DNA of 64,000 nucleotides from Syngnathus acus (Eukaryota; Chordata; Actinopteri; Syngnathiformes; Syngnathidae), in assembly GCF_901709675.1 (NCBI RefSeq), contig NW_023590231.1, positions 64,001 through 128,000 of the forward strand, written 5' to 3'. A program made the position numbers and the translations under genes. A model generated the notes under the pieces. It saw nothing but the letters and a program-made list of their open reading frames with translations, made no database searches and was not told the DNA's origin. How positions within the stretch are numbered: the stretch's first letter is position 1; every line of letters starts with the position of its first letter. Shown here piece after piece: positions 20,359 through 31,524 of the stretch.

Positions 20359-21437
20359 TCGCTCGACTTTATTTCCCTATTGGGAGCTACCTTTTCCTTC
20401 TTTTCTGATTTTTGTTTTACAATCAAAAGTGCTCCGGGATTGAATGATGTTATTTGCAAGTGTATCAGTGAGTGGGATTGTTCGGTTTTTGGAGGATTGA
20501 GATTTGTAATTCTATTTCATGCTTCTTCAATAAATGTGTTTTGTATACTCATTTAATTCGTGGTGCGCTAATTTGTATGAGGTATGCAATCGCTGGTTTG
20601 TGGTTGGTTTGATCATTCGATTTATCAATAGGAGATTATTATGGTATGCATTGCAATCATACCGTAATAAAAAAAAAACAAAAAAAAAACGAACGTGTTT
20701 GAATCAGATATATTTCATTTGAGAGAAGAATTAAAAGTAATTTAATTGTCCGTCGAAGTGCGGGCCCGTTCCTATTTTGTCGGACCGCACCGGACAATTT
20801 TGGGGAGCAAATTGCCTTCATAATTATTTGAGGGATGAGCACATCTCATTAAACATTTAATTCGTTTCAATATTTGTTTTATTTAAGTAAAATAACGAAG
20901 GTTTTCAAATTCGACTATTGGGATTAGTGGTAGAGCTATCATTAGTAAATGTCGGTCGGGCACGGGCCAGTTCCTATTTAGTCGGGCCGCGTCAAAGCTA
21001 CGTAGGATGGTTTTGAGGGATTAATTTGCCTTCAAAATGAATTGCAGGATAATTATAATTCGATTAAATCATTTTGATTCGTATTAAGTAAAATATTATG
21101 TTGTTGAAAACGATCGAGTTGGCGGAAGCACTCCCACGGTTAAGTGTTTATATATATAATGTTAGAATTAGTGATTTAATGCATTAAATTCATTTTCAAA
21201 TACTATCATTGCCATACTTCTGCTAATTTGATTTTTTTTTTTTTTTTCCCCGAAAAAAGGGAAGTAGGCTCGCTACTTCCTCAACCCAGTAGAGCGGGGC
21301 CATATCATGAGTTACTTCGGCAAAACTAGTGCTAGGGTGCGCTAGACCAACGAATCCCTGAGGCCTTAACAAAGGCATCTAAAAAAAATATCCGGAACGT
21401 AATACCAGCTTCAGACAACCGAAGGGAGCCATCATTA
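20359..21437 (+). mobile_element. Diverged LTR fragment related to the LTR at 61-62.6 kb
   Basis: About 95 bases at 21343-21437 (ACGAATCCCTGAGGCCTTAA through GAAGGGAGCCATCATTA) match 62309-62395 with few changes. GATCGCTCGACTT at about 20357 matches GATCACTCGACTT at 61939. A hairpin at 21326-21345 corresponds to one at 62275-62294. A diverged duplication of about 207 bp (units near 20748 and 20955) lies inside. It is cut off at about 21438 by a LINE tail. Confidence 0.6.
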
Positions 21438-21650
21438 TCAGAGTCAGAGTCAGCTTCATTGTCAATTCCTTCATGCTAAGACACACAAAGAAACCGAAAT
21501 TTCGTTCCCCCCATCCCACGGTGACGAGACACAGCACACGATCAACACACAAGTAAAACGGGGGAAAGAGAGAGTTCAGGACCCCAACAGCCTGGAGATC
21601 ACAAACTTCGCCAGTGGTGCAGTGCTGGCATCCCACAACAGAGTCCGCGG
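21438..21650 (-). mobile_element. 5'-truncated CR1/Rex1-like LINE 3' end
   Basis: The minus strand ends ATTGACAATGAAGCTGACTC with a short (TCTGAC)n tail. The CACCGTGGGATGGGGGGAA and TTTCTTTGTGTGTCTTAGCA blocks are shared with the copy at 38317-38690. Confidence 0.7.
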
Positions 21651-21674
21651 GCCGCAGTTCTATTCTATTCTATT

Positions 21675-21792
21675 CAGCACTCAATAAGTCTTATTTAAGA
21701 AAATACCTTTATTAAATAAACGGGTTGAATTAGGTCTTGTGACTAAACATCATAAGGGTTTTCCGCTTGGGGGGGTCTTAGTCTAACGCTCA
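21675..21792 (-). pseudogene. Duplicate remnant of the H2A variant 3' end
   Basis: The sequence parallels 22148-22275 in the same order and orientation: GCACTCAATAAGTCTT, AAGAAAATACCTTTATTAAA, the C-terminal codons (CTTGTGACT.AACATCAT) and GTTTTCCGCT.GGGGGG. It carries small deletions that break frame and stops inside the last ~20 codons. It is a broken tandem copy 0.4 kb from the intact gene. Confidence 0.85.
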
Positions 21793-22181
21793 ACTTAAAA
21801 ACTATTCAACTTTTATTCACCAGTCTCTAAACGAATGTTCATGAATTGTGATTTCCTAATAAACTTCCCAGTGTCTTGACAGCGATTTTTCCCCTTATTT
21901 TCATGTTTAAGGGAAAAACAAACCCCCCAAAAATTAAAACACTCAACCAGCAGGTGGTAGTACAGACCTCCACATTAATCTGCAGTCAAATTTGAATAAT
22001 TTTTCAAAAATATTTGACACTATACTTGCGGCAGTACACCACACTGAGCTTCTTAAAAGTTTGCAGTTCATCTCTCCGACGGCTTTTGTGTCAAATACAA
22101 TCAAGTAGCATTGTCATTTTGTATATCGTACATGCATTGAGAAATTCAGCACTCAATAAGTCTTTTTTATAAGAAAATACC

Positions 22182-22187
22182 TTTATT
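22182..22187 (-). terminator. Poly(A) signal AATAAA of the H2A variant
   Basis: AATAAA lies 24 bases after the stop codon on the minus strand. No replication-type histone stem-loop is visible, so the mRNA is probably polyadenylated. Confidence 0.7.
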
Positions 22188-22210
22188 AAATAAACGGGTA
22201 CAAATGGCAA

Positions 22211-22627
22211 TTAAAAGTCTTGTGACTGAACATCATCAGAAGTGTTTTCCGCTGCGGGGGGCTTGGTCTTTTTCGGAAGAAGCGCCGCGTTGATGTTGGG
22301 GATCACACCGCCTTCAGAGATGGTGACGCCAGCCAGAAGTTTATTGAAATCGTTGTCCTTTCTCACGCCCAGCAGGATATGGCGTGGAGAGATGCGCTTC
22401 TTCTGGTTTTGCTTGGTGGCGTCGCCTGCCATATCCAGGATCTCGGCGCAGAGATACTCGAGGACGGCAGCGAGATAGACGGGTGCGCCGCTGCCCACAC
22501 GTTTGGCGTAGTTGCCCTTCTTCAGCATCCTGTGGATGCGGCCCACTGGGAAGACGAGGCCGGCCCGAACAGATCTGGAAACCGGGGATTTGGTCTTTGG
22601 GGCAGCTTTTTTTCCACGGCCAGACAT
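22211..22627 (-). CDS. Histone H2A variant, H2A.X-like (C-terminal SQDF)
   Basis: A single uninterrupted 138-codon frame begins MSGRGKK, the usual H2A start. The histone fold is complete: [60 protein letters not shown] and [15 protein letters not shown]. The extended C-tail ends SQDF, matching the SQ-(E/D)-hydrophobic motif phosphorylated by ATM/ATR/DNA-PK in H2A.X. The protein would pair with H2B in nucleosomes and could mark DNA breaks. The core is divergent: the acidic patch positions read D for E64, N for E91 and D for E92, and NYAER is NYAKR. An AATAAA without a histone stem-loop follows, so it is likely a replication-independent variant, perhaps germline or oocyte-restricted (inference). 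No neighbouring histone genes are in the window. It could be a diverged retrocopy, but the intact frame argues for function. Confidence 0.9.
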   Translation of the reverse strand: MSGRGKKAAPKTKSPVSRSVRAGLVFPVGRIHRMLKKGNYAKRVGSGAPVYLAAVLEYLCAEILDMAGDATKQNQKKRISPRHILLGVRKDNDFNKLLAGVTISEGGVIPNINAALLPKKTKPPAAENTSDDVQSQDF

Positions 22628-22699
22628 GTTCGGGCGCTGTGGGGATTCTGTCCAAAAATCAGTGACAAATCATTTGGGTAAACTTTACTAACCTTCACA

Positions 22700-23215
22700 G
22701 GTACAACTCAATGTTAAATCTAAAACTGTCCGATAAGTCAGTGTTTCAGCATTTTCTGTTTTCCAACAGGAGATGATGAAAGAAAATTGAAAGTAGGTGA
22801 TCTGGGAATCAAATACGATAAATTTCCTAGTTCAGTCACAAGTGGGAAAAAACGGCCAACTTTCCAAAACTACACCTACCAATTGCTGAACATCGCATTA
22901 CCTTTGCAAGCTTTTAGTTTAGTTTAGTTTATCCACGCAATATCCAAGACATACAACATGATACAACAAACAGTATTACGCAGCCGGGTGCGTGAAAGCT
23001 CACCCCAAGCAAGCAAGCAAGCTTTCAGGCAGGGCTCTAAAGATACACAACTGAAGTCACAAAACACACATTTACTCGCCGTTTACTGCTACCTACCTCA
23101 CCAGGCAGCTCAAGACAAGACCTCAAAATTTGCCTTCAGCAACCTGCTTTTATTCCAGGGCAACGGCCACATGTTGATTGACGACACCTGGCACTTGCTC
23201 ATTGTCAATCTAGAG
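22700..23215. other. Unassigned, upstream of the H2A variant
   Basis: No element is recognised apart from a short AAGCAAGCAAGCAAGC run at about 23006. The promoter of the histone gene should lie in the first few hundred bases, but no clear TATA/CCAAT arrangement was identified. Confidence 0.35.
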
Positions 23216-23262
23216 CAGTGGTCCCCAACCACCGGGCCGCGGACCGGTACCATTAAGCCGGT
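23216..23262. mobile_element. hAT terminal fragment
   Basis: CAGTGGTCCCCAACCACC followed by GGGCCGCGGACCGG is one terminus of the family at 8500-9044. The remainder is absent. Confidence 0.7.
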
Positions 23263-23616
23263 AAGCATTGCAATTGAATCTTGGGATTTTGAAGACCTTA
23301 GCTGGTTTTTTTTTCCTCCTGCCTCATCCCAAACACAATTGGAAATTACTAAAAAGGCTCAAAAAATAGAAAAAGTGGGAAAAAAAAGGCTGAAAGTTGT
23401 TTTTCTCTAGTGCTGGGTTGGTGCCAGTAGGAAAATGCAGCCTTAGACTTGCAAGCTAAGTGATCAACTTGCCAAACAATATGAACACTATTTGGATGAG
23501 CACCAAATCTTAATAGATAACCACTTTATGAATATGTCCGTCATTAATTTTAATATATGAATCATTTACAAATTACAGCAAGTCGCTAAGTCTTTAGCCT
23601 CTTTGGAGTTCTAAAG

Positions 23617-24285
23617 CAGTGGTTCCCAAAGTGGCTGGGGGCGGTGGAAAGATCTGGGGGGGCGGTGAGGAAGAAAGGGGCGGTAGGGGGGCGGCAGTCG
23701 ATTTGTACACAACACGCCGCTCTGGCCCAGTCAGATCCGACAGCATAGACTACAAAAGCAAAAGCTCAGGTTTGTAATTTCAAGCTTGTAATGTTCAGAA
23801 TTTTATCTTATAATAAAAACCGCATTCTGGCGGTCAACATCATCTTGAGTTCAAGTCAACATGAAATTGGGGACTCGCCAGAACGCGCCGTGTTGTGTTG
23901 TGTTGAGCTGGTTAGGGCAGTGGTCCCCAACCACCGGGCCGCGGACCGGGGTCCGTGGGTCACTTGGTACCGGGCCGCCCAGCCGCACAGAATTTTTTTT
24001 TTATCGACGATCAATTAATTCAGGTCAAGACACTCGTCCCGGTCACGTGACATGTTTCCCCAGTCGAGCCCGCAAAGCTAATATGTGGCGACAGGCTAAC
24101 TAACCAGGCAGTGAAGCATTCAAAACTGCTTCAACACATGGAGACCAAGCATCCTACAATAAAAGACAAACCTTAAATCACTTCGGGTGTCAAAATAAAT
24201 TGGTTTACTAAATTGGGGGGGGGGCGCTAGGAATTCACTGGGGAGCCAAAGGGGGCGCCAGCCTGCAAAAGTTTGGGAACCACTG
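23617..24285. mobile_element. hAT-type element hosting a second hAT fragment
   Basis: The outer termini are CAGTGGTTCCCAAAGTGG and (C)AAAAGTTTGGGAACCACTG. Flanking 8-mers do not match, so the target duplication has decayed. The inside contains 23918-24192, a partial copy of the family at 8500-9044. Confidence 0.75.
23918..24192 (+). mobile_element. Nested partial hAT, same family as 8500-9044
   Basis: It starts CAGTGGTCCCCAACC and continues collinear with the reverse complement of 9044-8770, including a transposase remnant (LLQHMETKHPTIKDKP, around 24130-24175). The far end is missing. Confidence 0.85.
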
Positions 24286-24945
24286 GTGTAGACTGTTATT
24301 TTAAACTAAACCACTTAGGCAAAAGCAGGGCCGGTTCTAGGAATGCACATAAGAGGGGGAAGTCAGAAATGTGAAGGGGGCATGTTCTTTTTTTTTTTTT
24401 ACACATTTTTAACACTGTTAGTGTTTTCTTCACAGCAGTTGTTAGCTGTGTGTCCAGATCTCAACCCGGAGAAGTGGATTGCACTCCGTCAGGCCTCTAC
24501 ACTAAGACCTGTCCAGCTTGGGTGTCCCACCTGAAGATTAAAGCTTCTGCTGGTATTGCTCTTAGGGTCACTGAAGCGCGCAAACCCCCTGACCACAATA
24601 AGGTGGCAATCTCTCAGGGGGGGGGGGGGGGAACACATAATATGAATGTTATATTAACTATTATTTGAGTTGTCGTTAATCATTAGCTATATCACGGCCC
24701 GTGACGTGCACTCATAGGAGGCAGGTGAGGCAAAATAAAATGAAAAAATACAAATTCTAATTAAAAAAAAGCAAAATGGTCTTCAAGCAAGCTTCAAATA
24801 TTTAGCATTGACAAGTTTGAATTCAAGACAATATTGTTTGACCAACAAAGGAAAGAAAACATTATTATCTATTTGTTTATTTATTTATTTAACATCCAAT
24901 ATTGTATAGTTATCAGTGCACAAATCATTTATTTACATATAGTAG
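24286..24945. other. Repeat-like but unclassified sequence
   Basis: AGGGCCGGTTCTAGG at about 24328 and CACGGCCCGTGACGTGCACT at about 24692 resemble DNA-transposon ends common in fish, but partners were not found. Poly(T) lies at 24387-24399 and poly(G) at 24618-24631. Confidence 0.35.
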
Positions 24946-25320
24946 ACCGTTTTTAAATGGGGGGGGGGGACATATTCTCACAGAGCACCCATGAGGATAT
25001 GTTCCCCCCTGTAACTTGGGCTAGGAATGAGGGAACCAGTTCAAATTTTTCACACAACTTGAACAGACCCCCAGGAAGACAGAAAAAAAAACATCTGGAG
25101 TCCAGCACTCACCGTTCTCAAAATAAGGGGGGGGGGGGGGGGGACATATCCTCACGGGGCAGCTGTGAGGATTTGTCCCCCCCTTGTAATTTGGCCTAGG
25201 AATGAGGGAACCTGTTCAAATTTTCCACACAACCTGAACAGACCCCCAGGAAGATAGAAAAAAAGCCAGTCGATGTCCAGGACTCACCGTTCTCAAAATG
25301 GGAGGGGGGCACAAATTCTC
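24946..25320 (+). repeat. Tandem repeat of 165-175 bp with long G tracts, 2.2 copies
   Basis: Units start ACCGTT(T/C)T at 24946, 25111 and 25286. Each continues with a G run of 6 to about 20 bases, CACATATYCTCAC-like sequence, and AGGAATGAGGGAACC.GTTCA to CAGACCCCCAGGAAGA. Confidence 0.9.
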
Positions 25321-25759
25321 ACGGCTTGACATTTTTTATAGAGTTCCTGTTACAATTTTTATCCCCCCTCCCCACCATCTGTCACTTTGCTTGGGACAAA
25401 AGGAGCCTTCAGAACTGAAATCTCTTCTCAATTATTCATTCAAATCAATTCACTCAAATCATTCTAACAATGACGCACTGTGAAGTTCTTGGATCGGATA
25501 TTCTTTTACACCAAGTTTGGGCTGTGTTCTTATGTTAAAACTCATTCTCACGCCTGCACATGAAGGACTGGAAAATAACCCAAATCAAGAAAACGTAACC
25601 GATCTAAGCAGATCGTGAACCCGCAAGTTTGTTAGCAGACTGCTAACAGCTGATTTACCGGAGAACAGCTGATTGAGCTGTCAAAGAGAGCTGCGACCAA
25701 CGTGAGCAATATGGGGCCGAAAGAAATGTTATTATTACAGCAATGATCAGTACAATACG

Positions 25760-28700
25760 GACATCTTAACAAAAGATAAGCTATCTATTATCCATTTCAA
25801 TAGCCGGAGTCTATATAAAAATTTTAGTAGCATTCGGGATTACTTAAACACATTCAAACAATCATTTAATATAATAACTATTTCTGAGACCTGGATTACG
25901 ACTGAGAAGGGAATGCACTTTGAGATGGAAGGCTATGAATTCATATGCAACAACAGACAGAGCAAAGCGGGGGGTGGTGTTGCAATCTATGTTGATTTGA
26001 ATATGAAATTCAAGATTGTAGAGGCTATGACACAGGTGGTGGACAATCTTCTTGAATGTCTCACGATACAGATTTGTGTTGAAAAGAAAAAAGACATTAT
26101 TATAAGTTGTGTCTATAGAGCTCCTGGTTCTAGCATTGAGACATTCACAGAATGGCTAGAAAGTGTGATTATACAAAAAGGCAATAAAAATATTTTTATT
26201 TGCGGGGATTATAACATTGATCTATTAAACCCAAATAAGCAACAAAATATTGATGATTTTTTAAATTTAATGCATAGCCTGAGTCTCTTTCCTACAATCA
26301 CTAGACCCACGAGAGTAACATCACAGAGTGCTACTCTGATAGATAACATATTCACCAATATAATAGAAACCAGCTCAGTGGCCTAGTGGTAGAGTGTCCG
26401 CCCTGAGACTGGAAGGTTGTGGGTTCAAACCCCGGCCGGGTCATACCAAAGACTATAAAAATGGGACCCATTGCCTCCCTGCTTGGCACTCAGCATTAAG
26501 GGTTGGAATTGGGGGGTTAGATCACCAACTGATTCCCGAGCGCGGCACCGCTGCTGCTCACTGCTCCCCTCTCCCCCAGGGGATGGATTAAAATCACACG
26601 GGGATGGGTTAAATGCAGAGGACAAATTTCACCACACCCAGGTGTGTGTGTGACGATCAATGGGACTTTAATCTTAATCTTTAATTAACAACAAGCGGGT
26701 TATTAATTACTGATATTACTGACCACCTTCCAGTGTTTACAGTATATGACAATAATTTCAAATCTGAAATTGGGGTGTATAAACAACAAAGAAGAATTAG
26801 GACAGATGAGACAATTGCTACTCTAAAACATGAATTAATGCAACAGAACTGGGATGCAATATATGAAGAAAAAGATGTAAATAATGCATACCATAAATTG
26901 ATGACTATATTCACTTCATTATATAATAAGCATTGTCCAATCAAGGAATATAATAAAAAAACTAAATATAAGGACAGTCCATGGTTGACGAAAGGCTTAA
27001 GAAATGCCTGTAAAAAGAAGAATTTACTCTATAGGAACTTCATAAAACAGAGAACAGAAGGCGCTGAAGATAAATATAAGAAATATAAGAATAAATTAAC
27101 TAATATTATAAGATTAAGTAAGAAAGAATATTATAAGAATAAATTAGAGGATAACAAAAATAATATTAAGGGGATATGGACTCTCCTAAACCACATTATT
27201 AGAGAAGGTACCGAACAACATAAATTACCTAAATATTTTGTTATAAATGATACTGAAAATTATAATATGGAAGAAGTGGCAAACAGTTTTAATCAGTTCT
27301 TTGTAAATGTTGGGCCTCAAATAGCAAAAAACATACCGATTCCAGCGCCAGATGTAGGCAACAGAGATAAATTAATAGAAAGGAATCCTCACTCAATGTT
27401 TTTGAAGGCAGTTGATGAAAATGAAATCATTAACATTGTGCAACAATGTAAAAATAAAACATCTACCGACTGCAATGGGATTGATATGATGTTAGTTAAG
27501 CAAATCATTGAGGGGATTTCAAAGCCACTTGTGTACATCTGTAACTTGTAACTCATTTTTAACTGGTACATTCCCAAAGAAGATGAAAATTGCTAAGGTC
27601 ATTCCTCTTTATAAAACTGGGAGCAAACACAACTTTACAAACTACAGACCTATCTCAATATTGCCACAACTCTCAAAAATATTGGAAAAGCTTTTTAACA
27701 GTAGAATGGATGGATTTTTGGAAAAACATAAATGATTTGCAGAGAACCAATATGGTTTTAGAGTAAACAGATCAACAGCACAGGCATTAATGGAATCAAT
27801 CGAGGACATCACAGATGCAATAGACAACAAACAACATGCAGTAGGAGTTTTCATTGACCTCAAAAAAGCTTTTGACACAATTAATCATAATATACTATTC
27901 AATAAATTAGAAAAATATGGGATAAGGGGATTAGTATTAGACTGGATAAAGGATTATCTGCGAGAACGGCAACAGTATGTAAAGTTGGGTAATCACTGTT
28001 CTGGATATCTGGAAATAGCTTGTGGTGTTCCACAAGGGTCAGTTTTAGGCCCTAAATGATTTATTTTGTATATAAATGACATGTGCAAAGTCTCTAAAGA
28101 ACTAAAACTCGTCAACTTTGCAGATGACACAAATATTTTTGTTCAGGTGATGACATCCAACAAGTGGAATCAATGCTGAATGAGGAAATGAAAAAAATAA
28201 AAATGTGGTTCGACTGGAACAAATTATCATTAAATGTAAGTAAGACCAAGTTTATGGTATTTGGCAAAGCGAATATAAAGATACGAATAGAAATAGATGG
28301 AAATGAAATTGAAAGGGTGCAGGAAAACAAATTTCTTGGGGTTATAATGGATGACAGGCTTAGTTGGAAGCCACACATCAAAAACATAAAGTCTAAAATT
28401 TCAAGAAGCATGGCAGTCATATACAAAGCAAAAGAATTACTGGATTATCATTCACTTTGTACACTTTATTGTTCTCTAGTCTTGCCCTATTTGCATTACT
28501 GTGCTGAGGTTTGGGGGAATACTTATAAAACTTCACTACAGCCACTTATCATTCAGCAGAAAAGAGCAATAAGGACTATTCATAAAGTCAACTACTTGGA
28601 ACACACAAATCCACTTTTCATACAATCCAAACTATTGAAATTCACTGACATAGTATCTTATCAAACAGCAATCATCATGTATAGGGCAAAAGCAAAACAA

Positions 28701-28931
28701 CTACCAGATAATATCCAAAACTTATTTAGGCATCGGGAGGGAGGTTATAAGTTAAGAGGGAATCACAACTTCAAAATCTTAAACATAAGAACAACCTTAA
28801 AAAGTTTCTGTATAACTATAACCGGGGTCAAACTATGGAACAATCTAAGTGAGGAACTCAAGCAAAGTCCAAATATCCACCAGTTTAAAAAAATGTATAA
28901 AAATATGTTGTTTAGCGGGTACAAAGGTTAA
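25760..28931 (+). pseudogene. LINE copy B ORF2: endonuclease-reverse transcriptase, broken
   Basis: It has the same domain order as copy A, with the C-terminal region that copy A has lost (KLLKFTDIVSYQTAIIMYRA to LFSGYKG, stop 28929-28931). The breaks are a SINE at 26370, a 4-bp insertion (AACT) after CTGTAACTTGT near 27551, TGA at 27733-27735, TGA at 28057-28059, and a frameshift near 28140 just after FADDTNIF. The two TGA codons coincide exactly with those in copy A. The polymerase box FADD and endonuclease GDYN / DHLPVF residues are conserved. Confidence 0.9.
26370..26688 (+). mobile_element. tRNA-derived SINE (second family), full length
   Basis: The head has AGTGGCCTAGTGGTAGAGTG and GGTTCAAACCCCGGCC. 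The body contains CACTGCTCCCCTCTCCCCCA and the 3' end GTGTGTGTGACGATCAATGG. It sits in LINE copy B. Compared with copy A the target has lost 6 bp (ACAGGA) and shows no duplication. Confidence 0.9.
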
Positions 28932-29326
28932 GAGTGCCAAAGGGCTACACACAAGTAAAAATGAAACAGAACAATAAGTGTGCAAGTTTGTCTACTTGTG
29001 TTATATTGTAGAATTACAGTATAGTATGTTGAATCGTTGGTTTAATGGATGAAGTGAGAAAGGGGTAGGAATCTAAAAAGCTATGCCTCCTCCTACTCCT
29101 TTTCGAGCATTCTTTATTTTTTTTTATTTACTTATGTATTATTATTATTAATTAATTTATTTATTTAATGTATTTACTTCTATTTGTTGGTTTATTTTTT
29201 TTGTTTGTTTGTTTTGTATGGACTTATGTGGCACTTTAGAGTGTTATTTGTTTTTGTTTTTTTTGTTTTTCTTTTTTTGTTTTGGATGTTCGAAATAAAG
29301 ATATCAATCAATCAATCAATCAATCA

Positions 29327-29839
29327 TGATGAATACCATTACCGTGAAGGGGTACAGTTAATATAAATGTTCGGCCAGATCGCCTGTTCCCAATTGAAAC
29401 CGTGGTATTTAATCAATCATCCTACAAATAAGTAACCACTTGGCTGCCTAATCTTAGCTTTGTTTCCCCCTCTTGTCTCTCCTTTCTCTTCTGGCAGCCA
29501 TGTATACTCCCAGACTGTCCAACTATTATGAATGACTTGCCTCCTAGTTAGTTTCAGTCCCACCAAGTGGAACGTACCATTTTGCATTTTTTCAACGTGG
29601 TTCTATGTATTATTGAATTGTATTACTTTTGAAGCAACCTTATTAATGAACTTTCACAGAAGAATTTATTTATAGTCATTAAGACTGACTTAGATAAGTA
29701 ACTCCGCTCAGAATGCTGGTCTAGAATTAATAAGGCATTAGATTCTTGGTTACCCCCCAAAAAGTCATCATACCGGGGTAACGCATTACTGGCATCACTG
29801 CTCTTGGTTTACAATCACTGAAATAATAATCCTCCTCTG
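29327..29839. other. Unassigned, no gene seen
   Basis: Unique-looking sequence downstream of LINE copy B. A pyrimidine tract followed by TTCTGGCAG (about 29490-29498) resembles a splice acceptor, but no supporting exon is recognised. Confidence 0.35.
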
Positions 29840-30083
29840 AGTATGCCTCATCATATTAAGCTACGCAGAGCATAAAAATGACAGCGTGTTAATTAATTCA
29901 TCTTGCTGGTTAATTGAAATGATGTATGATAGTCATTTGTTTTCGTTGATCCTTGCGGTATTTACATTGTATGGCTGTATGTCTAATTACTGCATCAACA
30001 CTCAAATAATTGCCTGTAATTAAACTGTCAGTAAAGGGAGAAAATTATTGCTCTGACAGTTATGACAAATAGCTGTGTTGACA
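29840..30083. promoter_or_regulatory. Candidate conserved non-coding element
   Basis: An AT-rich, repeat-free stretch carries several homeodomain-type cores (GGTTAATTGAAATGA, TCTAATTACTGC, CTGTAATTAAACTG). It lies in the only transposon-poor 2-kb interval of the window, upstream of a candidate first exon. This rests on style only; conservation cannot be assessed here. Confidence 0.25.
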
Positions 30084-30140
30084 AGTGTGTATGTGTGTGT
30101 GTGTGTGTGCGTGCGTGCGTGTGTGTGTGTTTGTGTGTGC
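30084..30140. repeat. (TG)n microsatellite, imperfect
   Basis: GT dinucleotides are interrupted by ATG and GCGTGCGT steps. Confidence 0.95.
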
Positions 30141-31524
30141 ATAAGTGTGGAAGTTTTGGATATGCAGAAGATAGTATGTCTGATATATCTCCTTTTTCCA
30201 GTAGTTTCTATGGAAACCGTGTCAAGTGATTGCGGTCAGAGGTCAAACTGACCAATAGTGAGTACATTACTTTTGTCTTAATGAGCCTCCGTTAGCTGCT
30301 ATTGAAATTGAGCTCTAGCCCTCTGATGGATACATCTTGTCATTCACAGTTTAAAAGACAAGAAGCGAAAGTAGAAACATGACACAACAGGGGATTCACT
30401 TATTGAAACCAAAATACTACTACCAGCACAAAATGCACCTTGTGACAAATGGCATTCTTTAATCATTATTCTCTGACCAATCCCCAACAACTGTCGGTTT
30501 GTTTGAGCCACACGATCCCAAGATCATTACAAAACAAAGTTACCGCCTCTATGCAAGACTCGAAGGTCTGGATGTTTGTCTAAACCGAATCTGCCACAAT
30601 GCCCGGATGTATTTAAATGTTGACGCACTTCTCTTTTCGGCTGTTATAATATAACTTCAGCCAATATAGCAGAGGTATAAATACATGTGTATGACAGAGG
30701 ACATAAATGACCATGCAACAATGATCTACGATGATCTGTCCATCATTGAGGGCTGATCGATACAAACTATTCATTTCTGAAATTATCTCCACATTGATCC
30801 AGGGACAAGAGCCGGTAAGTCAGGGGCACCCTGGCCTTAATACAATAATTATATAACGGGATACGAGCTCATCCTCCCAAACAATAAAGCCTGTCAGCAG
30901 CATCAGGCATGGTGAAACCCTATAAGCCATCAGCACATTGGCCCCTGACCTCTGGGCTTGGATGCTTTCTATGACCCGTTGTACAAGTGACTCAAGAAAG
31001 AAGACCCAATTGTTAGATGTACTTCAGTGAGCAGAGGTGAGAAACCCTGCCTGATGTGGCGCTGATGAAATGATGTGCCGTCGTCATCTTATCCTTTAAT
31101 TGCCGTGGTCATTGGATAGACCTTAGCTCACAGCGTGCTTACATTTTCATGCCACAGCCCTGTTCTTGTATCAACAGTTTGTTGGCACCGTGACAAAACT
31201 AGCAGAAAAGGTTGCTCATCATCCGCTGCAGTGCACATATTTACATAGCAGAGGGATCACATGGCAGTCATCATGCTGACATCAGAAATACATTAAAGTT
31301 ACCTACTTGGTCCCCTTTGCAAACACGTTCTCTGTTTTCAAATGTACAGCAGATAAGACTTAGATAAACTAAAAGTTTGGGGTCACCTAAAAATGTCCTT
31401 ATCTTTAAATATCTCTTTTTTTTCAATGAAGAAATAATTAAAGTAATCAGGAATACATTGTTAATGTGGCAAATGACTAGTCTAGCTGCAAACGTCTGTT
31501 TTTTAATGCAATATCTACATAGGT
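30141..31524. other. Unique-looking non-coding sequence
   Basis: I find no transposon or exon signature. It could include regulatory sequence; nothing specific is supported. Confidence 0.35.

Larger units (their letters stand above)
25533..29326 (+). mobile_element. Rex1/CR1-type LINE, copy B (internally deleted, complete 3' end)
   Basis: The copy shares the 5' end with copy A (TGTTAAAACTCATTC). ORF1 is removed by a deletion joining ATGGGGCCGAAAGA (about 25711-25724) to sequence equivalent to about 5905 in copy A. ORF2 follows to 28931, then a 3' UTR (CCTCCTCCTACTCCTTTTCG, ATGTTCGAAATAAAG) and an (ATCA)n tail at 29303-29326. A SINE (26370-26688) interrupts it. Confidence 0.9.

Noticed and set aside
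22628-22700. A 45-bp 5' UTR intron in the H2A variant (GTTAGT...GGACAG)
   Set aside because: It is shorter than a normal vertebrate intron and has no other support.
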